A model generated the notes under the pieces. It did no database searches and was not told where the DNA came from. It was given only the letters and a program-made list of their open reading frames with translations. A DNA stretch of 64,000 nt, taken from Candidatus Halobonum tyrrellensis G22. GTDB lineage: Archaea > Halobacteriota > Halobacteria > Halobacteriales > Haloferacaceae. Positions 17,204 through 25,960 of the stretch are shown piece by piece (position 1 is the stretch's first letter; each line of letters opens with the position of its first letter). Made by a program: the position numbers and the translations under genes. The stretch covers positions 147,353 through 211,352 of the forward strand of contig NZ_ASGZ01000005.1 in the NCBI RefSeq assembly GCF_000495475.1, in the 5' to 3' direction.

Positions 17204-17646
17204 ACGCGACCGACGCGACTACCCGCCAGTACGGGGCGGCGATCGCGCTCGTGTCGGGTCTCTACTCGCTCGTCTCGGCGACCGGGGGCGGTGGAATGAT
17301 GGGAGTGGGATCGAGCGGTGGACTCCTCATGGCCCTGCTCGGTGTCGTCGTCGTCGCCCACGGCGTCGTCCTGTTGACGCCGTACGCCGACCGACTCGGG
17401 GGCGCGAGCGGCCCGCTGATGGTCGGGTACGCGCTACTGATGCTCCTCAACCAGGCGCTCGTCGGTGCCACGGGGAGCACGAACTGGGGGATGGGCGGCG
17501 GTATGGGGCCCGGAATGGACGGCGGAATGGGTTCCGGCATGACCGCCGGGATGGGCTGGGACCTCGGAATGGTCGCGCTCGCCATCCTGATGCTGATCAG
17601 CGGTATCATCATGACGAACCGGCAGGGTGAGGAGGGCGGGATATGA
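17200..17646 (+). CDS. Small membrane protein with Met/Gly-rich loop
   Basis: 148 aa from the GTG that overlaps the preceding stop. Four hydrophobic segments; between the third and fourth lies a 35-residue loop of repeated GM, MGGGM and GMDGGM units with about ten methionines. Methionine-rich loops commonly bind Cu(I) or Ag(I) (known of CopA/CusF/Ctr-type proteins). Together with the copA remnant just upstream this suggests a former copper-handling locus. Function otherwise unknown. Confidence 0.6.
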   Translation: MNATDATTRQYGAAIALVSGLYSLVSATGGGGMMGVGSSGGLLMALLGVVVVAHGVVLLTPYADRLGGASGPLMVGYALLMLLNQALVGATGSTNWGMGGGMGPGMDGGMGSGMTAGMGWDLGMVALAILMLISGIIMTNRQGEEGGI

Positions 17647-17956
17647 GGCCGTCCTGTCCTCGCGCGAAGGCTGTCACGGGAACCCAGGTGTGTCGCATCC
17701 GGGTTCCGATCGGCGAGCGCCCGGGTTCGCGGGTGGAGAGACCACGGCGGGAACGGGGTACTCGGGCGGGCAGGACTCCGGGTGGCACATTCAAGCAGGC
17801 GAGTAAAGACACCCCCCACTGTCTTTCGGGAGTACCATCTCGATCCAGGAGCCGGCCGGGCTACCACCGTCCGACGGCGTCTCGGGGACCGCATCAGGTG
17901 TTCCGAGCAAGCATGATACGTACACACCCTCGCACCATCCGTCGTCAGCACCCACG
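17647..17956. other. Intergenic stretch
   Basis: 310 bases with a frame open across it but rich in Arg/Pro/Ser and without acidic bias, as expected of a non-coding frame in high-GC haloarchaeal DNA. No clear promoter was identified; the leader of the following three-gene operon must lie here. Confidence 0.4.
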
Positions 17957-19747
17957 ATGAGCCTCCGGAAGAACCTCGCCGTCGTCGTCGCCGGCCTACT
18001 CGTCGTCGTCGTCGCGGCACAACCCCTCTACGTGGTCGCGTTGACCCTGTTCGACTACGGGCACCAGCCGGGGGGAGCCTACGCGACGATGCAGACCAAG
18101 GACACGACCCGATTTCCCGCGAGCGATCCCGACGAGTTGAGCGCCGCCACCGCTCGGGCCGCCAGACCCCCGAACGCGAACGTCTCGTACGACACCGTCG
18201 TCCGCGTGCCCGAGGGCGACTGGCGGACGGCGCTCGCGGCGTCCGGGCTTCGCGCGGCGGCCGACGCCATCGTCCTCTACGGCGACGCGCCCGTGCCGGG
18301 AGCGGGGAACGGGAGTTCCGCGGCGCGAACCGCGTCGACGGTCGAATTGTCGGGCGGAAACTCGGCAGCGATCGCGGCCCGGATCGCCACCAGGGGGAAC
18401 ACGAGCGACGAGGTGAGTCCGAACAACGTCGTCCTCGTCGGTAACGAATCACCGGAGTGGGCGCTCCCCGCCGCCGCGTGGAGCGCGTACAGCGGCGACC
18501 CGATCCTCTACGTCGACCGCAACGGCGTTCCCGACGCGACGCGGCAGGCTATCGCCGAACTGAACGCGACGCACGCGTACGTCCTCGCCCCGCCGCGACT
18601 CGTCGGGCGGGACGCCCTCTCCGCGTTGGACACCGAGTGGACGCGCGTCGCCGGGTCGACGCCGCAGGACCACGCCGTCGAGATCGCGAAGTTCCGCGAC
18701 GAGTCCCGCGACTTCGGCTGGGGCATCGACGACCGCGACAAGGTCGGCTACTACAACACGATGCTCGTCAACCCCGACCGACCCGAACACGCCGTCGCCA
18801 GTACGAACCTCCAGTGGGGCAAGGCCGGACCGGTGCTCCTCGTCCACGACGACGGGACGCTCCCCGCTATCACCGAGAACTTCCTCTGGCGGACACAGTC
18901 CGGTTGGTTCTCGACGCCAGCCGAGGGACCGTTCAACCACGTGTTCGTACTAGGGTCGCTCGACGACGTCTCGTGGGTGTCACAGACCCGGAGCGACTAC
19001 GCCGTCGAGGTCACCCCGTATCGACTCCAGGGCGCGGGCATGAGCCCGCTCGACGCGCTCTCGGCGGTCTGGGCGGCGTTCAGCCTGCTCGGGGCGACGT
19101 TCGTGTACACCCACTCGCGACACCGGATCCCGGAGATGGGCGACTGGACGAAACTGGTGTGGCCACTGTTCACCTTACTGCTCGGACCGATCGGATTGGG
19201 GTTCTACTGGTTCGCCTATCGGAGCAGGGAGACGGTCGAACGCGACGGGCGGAAGCACGTGGTCCGGCCGTACTGGCTCCAGGCGGCGTCGGCCACGGCG
19301 ATGGGCGTCGGCTTCGCCGCGAGTACGATGGTCGCGGTCGCGTTCCTGCTCACCTACTTCGGGATGCCGCTCGTCGTCTTCGATGGGCCGCTGTTCGCCC
19401 TCGGGAGTTCGATGGTTCTCACCATGGCCATCGTCTACGTCGTCGCCCTGCTCGTCTCCTGGCAGGTGTTCCACGTCCCGATGTTCGAGGAGTCGATGGG
19501 TCTCGACCGAGGGGCGGCGACCCGACAGAGCCTTCTGGCTGTCGTGGTCAGCATGACGAGCGTCTCGGTCGGGATGATGACGATGATGTGGGTGCTGATG
19601 ATGCTCAACCTACCGATGATGCCCGGCGACGACAACGTCCTCTGGTTCGGCGTGATGGTGTTCTCGACCCTGGTCGGGTTCCTGATCGCGTGGCCGGTGA
19701 ACGGACTGCTGGTTCGGCGAAACGTCAAGCCGGGAGGTGCGCTATGA
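17957..19747 (+). CDS. Membrane protein: cell-wall-binding-repeat-like ectodomain plus DUF4396-like helical domain
   Basis: 596 aa. An N-terminal signal anchor (residues 9-32) precedes ~340 extracytoplasmic residues with phrases such as AIVLYGDAPVPG, PILYVDRNGVPDATRQAIAELNATHAYVLAP and GPVLLVHDDGTLP. These follow the logic of the putative cell-wall-binding repeat 2 fold (alternating beta strand and 'let sleeping resource return' ILYV...A...L..L). The last ~220 residues hold about six helices including GPIGLGFYWFAYRSRE, which I associate with DUF4396, and a Met-rich helix (MMTMMWVLMMLNLPMM). The stop overlaps the next start (ATGA). Confidence 0.6.
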   Translation: MSLRKNLAVVVAGLLVVVVAAQPLYVVALTLFDYGHQPGGAYATMQTKDTTRFPASDPDELSAATARAARPPNANVSYDTVVRVPEGDWRTALAASGLRAAADAIVLYGDAPVPGAGNGSSAARTASTVELSGGNSAAIAARIATRGNTSDEVSPNNVVLVGNESPEWALPAAAWSAYSGDPILYVDRNGVPDATRQAIAELNATHAYVLAPPRLVGRDALSALDTEWTRVAGSTPQDHAVEIAKFRDESRDFGWGIDDRDKVGYYNTMLVNPDRPEHAVASTNLQWGKAGPVLLVHDDGTLPAITENFLWRTQSGWFSTPAEGPFNHVFVLGSLDDVSWVSQTRSDYAVEVTPYRLQGAGMSPLDALSAVWAAFSLLGATFVYTHSRHRIPEMGDWTKLVWPLFTLLLGPIGLGFYWFAYRSRETVERDGRKHVVRPYWLQAASATAMGVGFAASTMVAVAFLLTYFGMPLVVFDGPLFALGSSMVLTMAIVYVVALLVSWQVFHVPMFEESMGLDRGAATRQSLLAVVVSMTSVSVGMMTMMWVLMMLNLPMMPGDDNVLWFGVMVFSTLVGFLIAWPVNGLLVRRNVKPGGAL

Positions 19748-20982
19748 CCGATCAGAGTCGCCGGGAGTTCCTGCGGGACCTGGCGACGGTACCCGCCCTC
19801 GCGGGTCTCGGCGGCGCGGCGCTCTCGGTCGACAGCAACCTCTTCGCGGGCGGCGGCGGAGAGGAGTCGGGAGGGCCGGCGACCGCCGACGTCGACGAGT
19901 GGACGGCCACGACGATGACGACCCGTCTCGCCGGCGAGAACGTGTACGAGACGGCCGCCGCCTACTGCCAGAGCGTCTACACCGCGATCAACGAACACAC
20001 CCGTCCCGGCGCCGTGACCCTCGTCAACGACAGCGTCCTCGAGGCGGCGCTCCCGGGCGTCGGCATGATCCACCACCCCATCGACGGTGCGGTGCTGCTC
20101 ACACGGCAGGACGAACTCCCACGGGCCACCCGCGACGAGATCGAACGCGCCCACCCCGAGGGCGTCGGCATGGACGGCAACGTCCAAGTCTACCTGATCG
20201 GGGGGGAGCGGTACATCGGGGAGAGCGTTCGACGGGAGGTCGAGTCGATGGGGATGAGCGTCCGTCGTATCCCCGGGGACGACCCCGTGCGCGTCGCGGC
20301 CAACGTCGACCAGTACGTGAGTTCGATGCACGGTAACCACGAGGACGAGGTGATCGTCGCCAGCCTCGACGCGCCACGGCGTGCCGTTCCGATTCAGTCG
20401 TGGAACGCCCACGGCGGCGACGGCTTCCTCTGGGTCGACGGCGACTCCATCCCGGCGGAGACCGCCGAACAACTCGAAGCGCGATACGACTACGCGTACA
20501 TGTACCTCCTCGGCGACGAGGACGCAATCAGTTCCGAGGTGTCACGCGATCTCGGGGCCTACGGCCACGTCACGCGCGTCCCCGACGCCGGCGATCCCTA
20601 CAGTATCAGCGCCGCGTGGGCGGGGTACAAGGACATCGGGCGCAACCAGGGCTGGTGGTTCGGCGAGTGGGCACGGAACATCGGCTGGGGGCTCGCCGAC
20701 CCCGGCCACAACTTCATCTTCGCCAACCCGGACGACTGGCGGACCGCGATCCCCGCGAGCGTCGAGAGCCACCGCGGGAAGCACGGCCCGATGCTCGCCG
20801 TCCGACGTGACGAACTCCCGACGCCCGTCGAGAACTACCTCCGGAAGTTCTTCGACCCGACCGACGCGGCACCGTACGACCGCAAGTACAACCACGGGTG
20901 GATCGCGGGGCCGCCCGAGACGATCAGCCGGGACGTCCAAGCGGAGGTCCACGGGATCCTCGAAGGGGGTGGGCCGCCGTGA
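19744..20982 (+). CDS. Tat-exported protein with cell-wall-binding-like domains
   Basis: 412 aa from the ATG overlapping the upstream stop; the longer open frame upstream is a shadow. The N-terminus has SRREFLRDLATVPALAGLGG, a twin-arginine signal without lipobox cysteine. Two successive halves have the same strand-helix phrasing as the ectodomain of the preceding protein (GAVLLTRQDELPRATRDEIERA; FLWVDGDSIPAETAEQLEA; GPMLAVRRDELPTPVENYL), so the two products are probably related and may interact outside the cell. The stop overlaps the GTG of the third gene. Function unknown. Confidence 0.65.
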   Translation: MTDQSRREFLRDLATVPALAGLGGAALSVDSNLFAGGGGEESGGPATADVDEWTATTMTTRLAGENVYETAAAYCQSVYTAINEHTRPGAVTLVNDSVLEAALPGVGMIHHPIDGAVLLTRQDELPRATRDEIERAHPEGVGMDGNVQVYLIGGERYIGESVRREVESMGMSVRRIPGDDPVRVAANVDQYVSSMHGNHEDEVIVASLDAPRRAVPIQSWNAHGGDGFLWVDGDSIPAETAEQLEARYDYAYMYLLGDEDAISSEVSRDLGAYGHVTRVPDAGDPYSISAAWAGYKDIGRNQGWWFGEWARNIGWGLADPGHNFIFANPDDWRTAIPASVESHRGKHGPMLAVRRDELPTPVENYLRKFFDPTDAAPYDRKYNHGWIAGPPETISRDVQAEVHGILEGGGPP

Positions 20983-21449
20983 GACGCGTCGTCGCTCGGT
21001 ACGACGACGAGGGTGACGCGGCCGACGCCGAGGCCGACCTCCGCCAAGCCGGCCTCGACCCCGAGCGCCCCGACATCGAGAACCCCTTCTTCGACCCCTC
21101 GGCGCGGCCGCCGGAAGCGCGTGGACTGCTGTGGGGTGGGCTCGTCGGTGGAGTCGTCGGCGCGGCGATCCTGTTGGCGATGGCCGTGGACGTGCTCTGG
21201 GTCCCGCGGTTGAGCCCGATCATGTCCGCCGGCCGTCTCGCACTCGTCACCTTCGGATTCGGTCTCGGCGCTGCCGTCGGCGGGTTCGTCGGCGGTATCT
21301 GGGGAACTCTCGGGGAACTTTCCGACCCGGAAGGCCCCCGAGTTGCCGTCAGAGTGTCCGACGCCGAAGTCGGCGACGTGAAAGAACGTCTCCGCACTCA
21401 CGACGCCGTCGTCGTCGACGACGGGGCCACGTCGTACGAGACGCGTTGA
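20979..21449 (+). CDS. Small two-helix membrane protein with flanking ferredoxin-like halves
   Basis: 156 aa from the GTG overlapping the previous stop. The N-terminal ~25 residues (VARYDDEGDAADAEADLRQAGL) and the C-terminal ~30 (VAVRVSDAEVGDVKERLRTH) look like complementary halves of a small alpha/beta domain. Two Gly-rich helices (residues about 45-70 and 80-105) lie between. This is the layout of YflT/GlsB-like and DUF1269-like stress proteins. Third gene of the 17957-21449 operon. Function unknown. Confidence 0.55.
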   Translation: MRRVVARYDDEGDAADAEADLRQAGLDPERPDIENPFFDPSARPPEARGLLWGGLVGGVVGAAILLAMAVDVLWVPRLSPIMSAGRLALVTFGFGLGAAVGGFVGGIWGTLGELSDPEGPRVAVRVSDAEVGDVKERLRTHDAVVVDDGATSYETR

Positions 21450-21512
21450 GAGGGGTTTCGACGGGCACGGCACAGATAGAGACGGCGCGACGGGAGGCCG
21501 TATTCCGGGGGC

Positions 21513-22850
21513 TCAATCCATCGCGTGACCGTGTTCCCCGTGGCCCCCCTCGCCCTCACCCTCGGCGGCACCCGAGCGGTGGAGCCAGTAGAGGAACAGG
21601 AACACCCCCGTCGCGAGTACGTTCAGCACCATCTTGTAGTTCAACTCGATCGAGATCTCGGTGATCGTGACGCTCGACGGGTCGGGAATGAACCCCAACC
21701 CCAGGAAGACGAAGTGGATGATAAAGCCCGTCACGACCGCCGAGACGAAGATCATCCCCGAGAGGATCGCCGCGAACGTCGTCCCGTAGTACTCCCGATA
21801 GGCGTCCATGATCGGCGGGACGATCAGGTCGGCGTAGATGTACGAGAGGACGGATCCGAACGGGAGACCGTTCGAGAACAACACCGCCGCGAACGGGACG
21901 TTCCCGACCGAACAGACGAACGTCGCGATCCCGATCACCGCGCCGAGGACGGCCGTCCAGAAGACGTACACCGGGAGGCCGAACGTCTGTCCCGAGAACA
22001 CCGAGGTCCACACCTGCTCGGGAATGAACCCCGCGATCAGCCCCGCGAAGACGAACCCGATCGCGATCTCGTCCCAGAGCATCCCCCACTCCTTCCACTG
22101 CTTGTCCGCGAGCGCGCGCCACCCCGACATCGAGGTGGCCTGTTCGGTGATGGTCGTGTCCGCCTCCTCGGGGTCGAAGCTGTTCTGACACGACTCCGAG
22201 CAGAAGTAGTAGGTCTGCCCGTCCACCTCGGTCGAGAAGTCGGTCTCGTCGGGGTCGACCTCCATCCCGCAGACGGGGTCTTGGACCACATCCGACCCTT
22301 CGTCTTCGATGTTCTCTCTGGCCTGTTCGACCACCTCGTCGGGGACGACGTAGGTGAGCCCCACCGCCATCATCCCGATGAGGATGAACCCGCCGACGAT
22401 ATCGGCCAGAAGGAACTCCCAGCCCAACAGGATCCACATGACGGCGCCGATCTCGATGACGAGGTTGGTGGAGGCGAACATGAACGCGCCGAGGGTCGCC
22501 GCCGCCGACCCGCCCTTCTTGAAGAGGTTCTTCGCCGTGGCGATCGCCGAGTAGGAACACGACGAGGAGACGAACCCGAACAGCGAGCCGTACCCGATCT
22601 CGCGGAGGCCGTGGCCCTCCAGCAGGTCGGCGACCTGTTCGTCGGAGGTCCACGCCTCCACCCCGCCCGCGATGGCGAACCCGACGACGAGCGCCCACCA
22701 CGTGATCCACGCCATCGCGGCGGTGGTCGTCACGAACTGCCGGGTGCTCTCGACGAAGAACTGTCCGAGCGGCTGGGTGGTCGTGAACACGCCGATCCCG
22801 ACCGTGATCGCCGCGATGACCGACAGGATCGCGTACTCCGTTTTCTCCAT
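21513..22850 (-). CDS. ArsP/DUF318-type permease with internal YHS metal-binding domain
   Basis: 445 aa with about eight to nine hydrophobic segments. The permease halves contain the family SSCSYSAIATAKNLFKKG and FVCSVGNVPFAAVLFSNGLPF motifs with paired cysteines, as in predicted permeases of the ArsP_1/DUF318 group (organoarsenical or other metal-compound efflux). In the cytoplasmic loop at residues about 195-230 sits a complete YHS domain: DPVCGMEVDP ... TYYFCSESC. A His-rich tail (GGHGEHGHAMD) ends the protein. A soft-metal substrate is likely; which one is not visible. Confidence 0.8.
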   Translation of the reverse strand: MEKTEYAILSVIAAITVGIGVFTTTQPLGQFFVESTRQFVTTTAAMAWITWWALVVGFAIAGGVEAWTSDEQVADLLEGHGLREIGYGSLFGFVSSSCSYSAIATAKNLFKKGGSAAATLGAFMFASTNLVIEIGAVMWILLGWEFLLADIVGGFILIGMMAVGLTYVVPDEVVEQARENIEDEGSDVVQDPVCGMEVDPDETDFSTEVDGQTYYFCSESCQNSFDPEEADTTITEQATSMSGWRALADKQWKEWGMLWDEIAIGFVFAGLIAGFIPEQVWTSVFSGQTFGLPVYVFWTAVLGAVIGIATFVCSVGNVPFAAVLFSNGLPFGSVLSYIYADLIVPPIMDAYREYYGTTFAAILSGMIFVSAVVTGFIIHFVFLGLGFIPDPSSVTITEISIELNYKMVLNVLATGVFLFLYWLHRSGAAEGEGEGGHGEHGHAMD

Positions 22851-23082
22851 GGGGTCGGGGAGTACGCGCTCCTCGCCTAACGTGGTTGTGACTAGGGTCT
22901 CGGGGCTTCGGCGGCCGTCGTCCTTTCGAACGTTAACCCTCGCTCCTCGCTCCGGCGCTCTACCGCTCCGGGTGTGGCGTCATCGGCGTCGTCGACCCCG
23001 GTGTCCGCGACACCCGTCCGGACGAGCGTTTTGTGATCGTAGCCACAAACGGGGAAAACCGGGCGTCCCAACTAGGGGCGCA
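22851..23082. other. Gene-free stretch upstream of the permease
   Basis: Contains the permease promoter region on the - strand. No intact gene; a Thr-Asn-Gly-Glu-Asn phrase in one frame near 23040 has no recognisable context. Confidence 0.35.
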
Positions 23083-23169
23083 GTGTCCCTCGAAGACACG
23101 CTGTCGACCATCGAGCACTTGGACGAAGCGAGCCGCGAGTGCGCCGAGCGCTGTCGGAACACGATCTGA
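23083..23169 (+). pseudogene. Possible remnant of a four-helix copper-binding (DUF326-like) protein
   Basis: A 28-codon frame from GTG reads VSLEDTLSTIEHLDEASREC then AERCRNTI and stops. The opening IEHLDEA...EC and the closing AxxCRNT match the beginning and end of short Cys-rich four-helix copper proteins; everything in between (normally ~80 residues with several cysteines) is absent. An internal deletion is the simplest reading. Weak because the sequence is so short. Confidence 0.3.
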
Positions 23170-23316
23170 GCGGTCAGAGGGCGTTCCTCTCCGCCGGCTT
23201 CCGGAGGCTAGTGCCAGGTACCCGTGTTTCACTCCGGTGGCCAGGAATCGGAGAGGAAGCGGCCATAGCACAGACGTTCGACCAGTTCCTCCGGGAACAC
23301 GGACACGAGACCACCG

Positions 23317-23859
23317 ATGACAGGACTACCGAGGATACTCGACATCAGAGACGATCTTCGGCGGGCGCAGGACGCATCGGAGATGGACATCAGCGACGAG
23401 CGAGCGACCGTCCTCCGGTTGCTCGGCGAGTACGACGCCCACGACGTAGACAGTGCCGCGGACGGCGACGAAGGCAAACTCGACGAGGCCGACGAGGAAC
23501 TCCTCCGCCTCCAAGAGCAGGGAGGCGACGAAGCGGAGGAGTACTTCCAGTCGGCGCGGAACCGGATCCGTCTCTTCCGGGAGGCGCTCGACGGCGAGCG
23601 CGAGGGGTTCGTCGTCGTCACCACGCGTCCCGGCTCCGACGGCGACGAGACGCTCGACGTCACCGTCGTCAACAACACCGGCGAGCCCACGAGCGGACGC
23701 GTGACGGTCACGTTCTACGACGCCGACGGGAACGAACTCGAGACGACGGCGTCGGAGACGGCCGCGTTCGACCCGGACGAACAGCGGACGGTTTCGGTGC
23801 CGATCGAACGTCTCGAAGCGGGTGAGCGGTACGTGGCGTCCGCCGAGCGAGCCTCCTGA
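23317..23859 (+). CDS. Hypothetical acidic protein: helical N-terminus plus Ig-like C-terminus
   Basis: 180 aa. Residues 1-95 are acidic and helical (ATVLRLLGEYDAHD, DEADEELLRLQEQGGDEAEE). Residues 97-180 form a beta-sandwich-like segment with LDVTVVNNTGEPTSGRVTVTFYDADGNELETT, the usual phrasing of archaeal FxLYD/Ig-like domains. No signal peptide. Family not recognised; codon use and acidity fit a real haloarchaeal gene. Confidence 0.6.
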   Translation: MTGLPRILDIRDDLRRAQDASEMDISDERATVLRLLGEYDAHDVDSAADGDEGKLDEADEELLRLQEQGGDEAEEYFQSARNRIRLFREALDGEREGFVVVTTRPGSDGDETLDVTVVNNTGEPTSGRVTVTFYDADGNELETTASETAAFDPDEQRTVSVPIERLEAGERYVASAERAS

Positions 23860-24039
23860 GTTCCGGCTCCCAAGGGAGGATCTCCCTGCTAGGGAACCCG
23901 TGCGCCGCCCGTTGTACTATCGGGTGGAATCGCTCGGAGCGGTCGGAGCAAGGTTCTAAATCCCGGTCGATCCCACCACTCGCGATGTTCGGTGAGCGTC
24001 GAGCGCGTACTGGTTCGACGCGGTACGTCGGGCCGTGGA

Positions 24040-24498
24040 CCGTTCCCGTCTCCGCGAGGTCGCTCCATCCACCAGTATCGACGATTTCGAACAGTTTGTG
24101 CCAGTTCTCGTCGTCCTCGCTCTCGGGGAGTGAGCCACGCAGTTGCCGGAAGTCCGACTCCGGGACCAGCGTGTGGACCAGGTCGACGATGACGCGCGCG
24201 TGGTAGGCTACGTCGGCCGGGTCGGCCTCCTCGGTCTCGCTGACGCGTGAGACGAACTCCTGCCAGTCGAAGCGCCGACCGTGTTCGTGAACCGCCCCAG
24301 TCAGGACCACTCGGCCCCCATCGGAAGCGAGGCGGCACGATCCTCGGCGTTGCCCTCGGGGAGACGCTGGCCCAACGTCGGCAGTGTCGCCCGGATCGCT
24401 CGTACCGTCTCGCCGGTACCGGGCAGTTCGAGTCGGTACTGGACTTCGCCGCTGAATTCGTCGAACTGCATCCGATCCGCGTTGGTCGGGACCGACAT
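24040..24498 (-). pseudogene. DUF2267 protein broken by a one-base deletion
   Basis: The first frame starts at 24498 and gives MQFDEFSGEVQYRLELPGTG, then RAIRATLPTLGQRLPEGNAED, and stops after MGAEWS at about 24301. In the neighbouring frame the protein continues without a gap as LTGAVHEHGRRFDWQEFVSR, then VAYHARVIVDLVHTLVPESDF and ENWHKLFEIVDTGGW. Both parts are the two halves of haloarchaeal DUF2267 (~130 residues). The expected TGG-TAC-CTG-ACT has become TGG-TCC-TGA-CT, so a single base is missing near 24305. No stop in the second frame is close to the usual end. Sequencing error is an alternative. Confidence 0.75.
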
Positions 24499-24539
24499 CG
24501 ATCGAACTGTCCTTTCTCACCGCTCGAAACGGGCGAACA

Positions 24540-24549
24540 CTCTTTTATC
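24540..24549 (+). promoter_or_regulatory. TATA box of the gene at 24572
   Basis: TCTTTTATCC, centred about 27 bases before the ATG, the spacing expected of a leaderless archaeal transcript. Confidence 0.55.
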
Positions 24550-24571
24550 CCACGATCGTGAACCACACGGT

Positions 24572-25504
24572 ATGAGCGTCGGTCACGAAGAGCGTTGGAA
24601 CGTCATCCAAGAGCGGTGTGCGACCCTGGAACCGGGAACCGAACTGGTGACCCCGCTCTCGAACCGACCGTTTCGAGTCAGGGAAATTTCGACCGACCGG
24701 CTCCAGATCCGCTTCGACGACAGTAGCGAGAAGCGTCCGCTCTGGCGCGAGCAGTTCGAGGTTCTCACCGACCGCCTGGCGGAGCAACGACTCGCCGTGG
24801 CCGAACTCCCGCCCGGAGTCGAACCGTACGCGACGATCCTGACACTGTTGGCCGACTTCGGCGTCGAGGACGGCGAACTCGCCTACGTCTCCGACCCGGA
24901 GATGGGCGGGGGGAGTCCGTATCTAGTCTCGCCGGCGGACGCTCGTACTCGCCCGGAGCGTCTTCACGACGACGCGATCCTGTTGGCCGATCTGCTCGAC
25001 ACGAGCGAGCCCGTCGACCCGGAGACGCTCGATACAGGCACGCTGACCGATCTGTACGTCCTCCTCTCGGACGTGCAACACGAGGCGGACCGTCTCCGAC
25101 AGACCGCTCGCGAGTCGCTGTTGAGCCGTCTCGGTGCGGACCAGGAACTCCACGGTCGGTTCGGGACCGTACGCCGGACGACCCGCGAGCGCCGGCGACC
25201 GAAGGACGACGAGACGATCTTCGACGTCCTGAGCGAACACGAGATTCCCCGCGAGTGGGTGCTCGGGGTAGACCCCGACAAACTCGACGTCGTCTTGACC
25301 GCGACTGGGCTCGAGGAAGACGACGTGTACGACGTCGAGGAACAGGTCTACGTCCAGAAGACGGAGGTCGAAGAGGACGAGAAGTACTCGCGATTCCGAG
25401 GCCTCGCCGAGCGAATCGAGGAGGTAGATGGCGAGGAGGGCGAGGAACTGCGTGCGGATCTACGGGACTTGGAGGCGCGACTGGACGAGGCGCTGTCGGC
25501 CTGA
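24572..25504 (+). CDS. Acidic hypothetical protein, about 310 aa
   Basis: 310 aa from an ATG about 25 bases after a TATA box (TCTTTTATCC at 24540-24549), so probably leaderless. Residues 1-65 form a small beta-rich domain. The central part is helical (LRQTARESLLSRLGADQELHG), followed by a basic TVRRTTRERRRPKDD patch and a C-terminal acidic helical tail. The phrase FDVLSEHEIPREWVLGVDPDKLDVVLTATGLEEDDVYDVEE resembles a Gp157-like arrangement of phages, but I cannot place the family. The longer upstream frame overlaps the broken DUF2267 gene and is a shadow. Confidence 0.6.
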   Translation: MSVGHEERWNVIQERCATLEPGTELVTPLSNRPFRVREISTDRLQIRFDDSSEKRPLWREQFEVLTDRLAEQRLAVAELPPGVEPYATILTLLADFGVEDGELAYVSDPEMGGGSPYLVSPADARTRPERLHDDAILLADLLDTSEPVDPETLDTGTLTDLYVLLSDVQHEADRLRQTARESLLSRLGADQELHGRFGTVRRTTRERRRPKDDETIFDVLSEHEIPREWVLGVDPDKLDVVLTATGLEEDDVYDVEEQVYVQKTEVEEDEKYSRFRGLAERIEEVDGEEGEELRADLRDLEARLDEALSA

Positions 25505-25960
25505 CGGAGACGGCAGTTGACTCCACGTCTTCGACCGGGGATGGACGGTACCCCCGGTCGATCGGCACTCACTGACGTTGACACCCTCCGGGGGCAGTAT
25601 CCACACGGTCTTCAGGGGTCGTGAGAACAGCCACCTGTTACAGGCCGCTGCGGCATCTCCCTCCTATCGAGGACGCGTGTCAGACTCCCCCCGATTCGAA
25701 GATCGTACTGAGGCGGGACCGGAACTCGGAGAAGTGCTCCGAGAGCGGGAGGTCGACGTGGATATCGTGCCTGAAGTAGGCGGTCGCCACACCTGAACCG
25801 AGACGTTCGTCCGTCATCAGTACCGCCGCCCGTTACCAAGCGTCACCCGTCCGAACGACGCGTTCTGACCCCGAATCCGATTGGGGCTTCTCAGTGCGTA
25901 GGAATCGGCTGACGTGTTTTTTCTCACCGTAGCCCGTACTCTACACCGAAGAGCGTCCCT
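25505..25960. other. Gene-poor stretch containing a phosphoribosyltransferase-like remnant
   Basis: No intact gene in 456 bases. From about 25692 to 25796 one + frame reads RFEDRTEAGPELGEVLRERE followed by VDVDIVPEVGG and stops. This resembles the beginning of haloarchaeal phosphoribosyltransferase-like proteins (F.DRT.AG..LA..L......DVVLA.PRGG), cut exactly where the PRPP-binding part should begin. Weak but directional evidence of another decayed gene. Confidence 0.3.
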
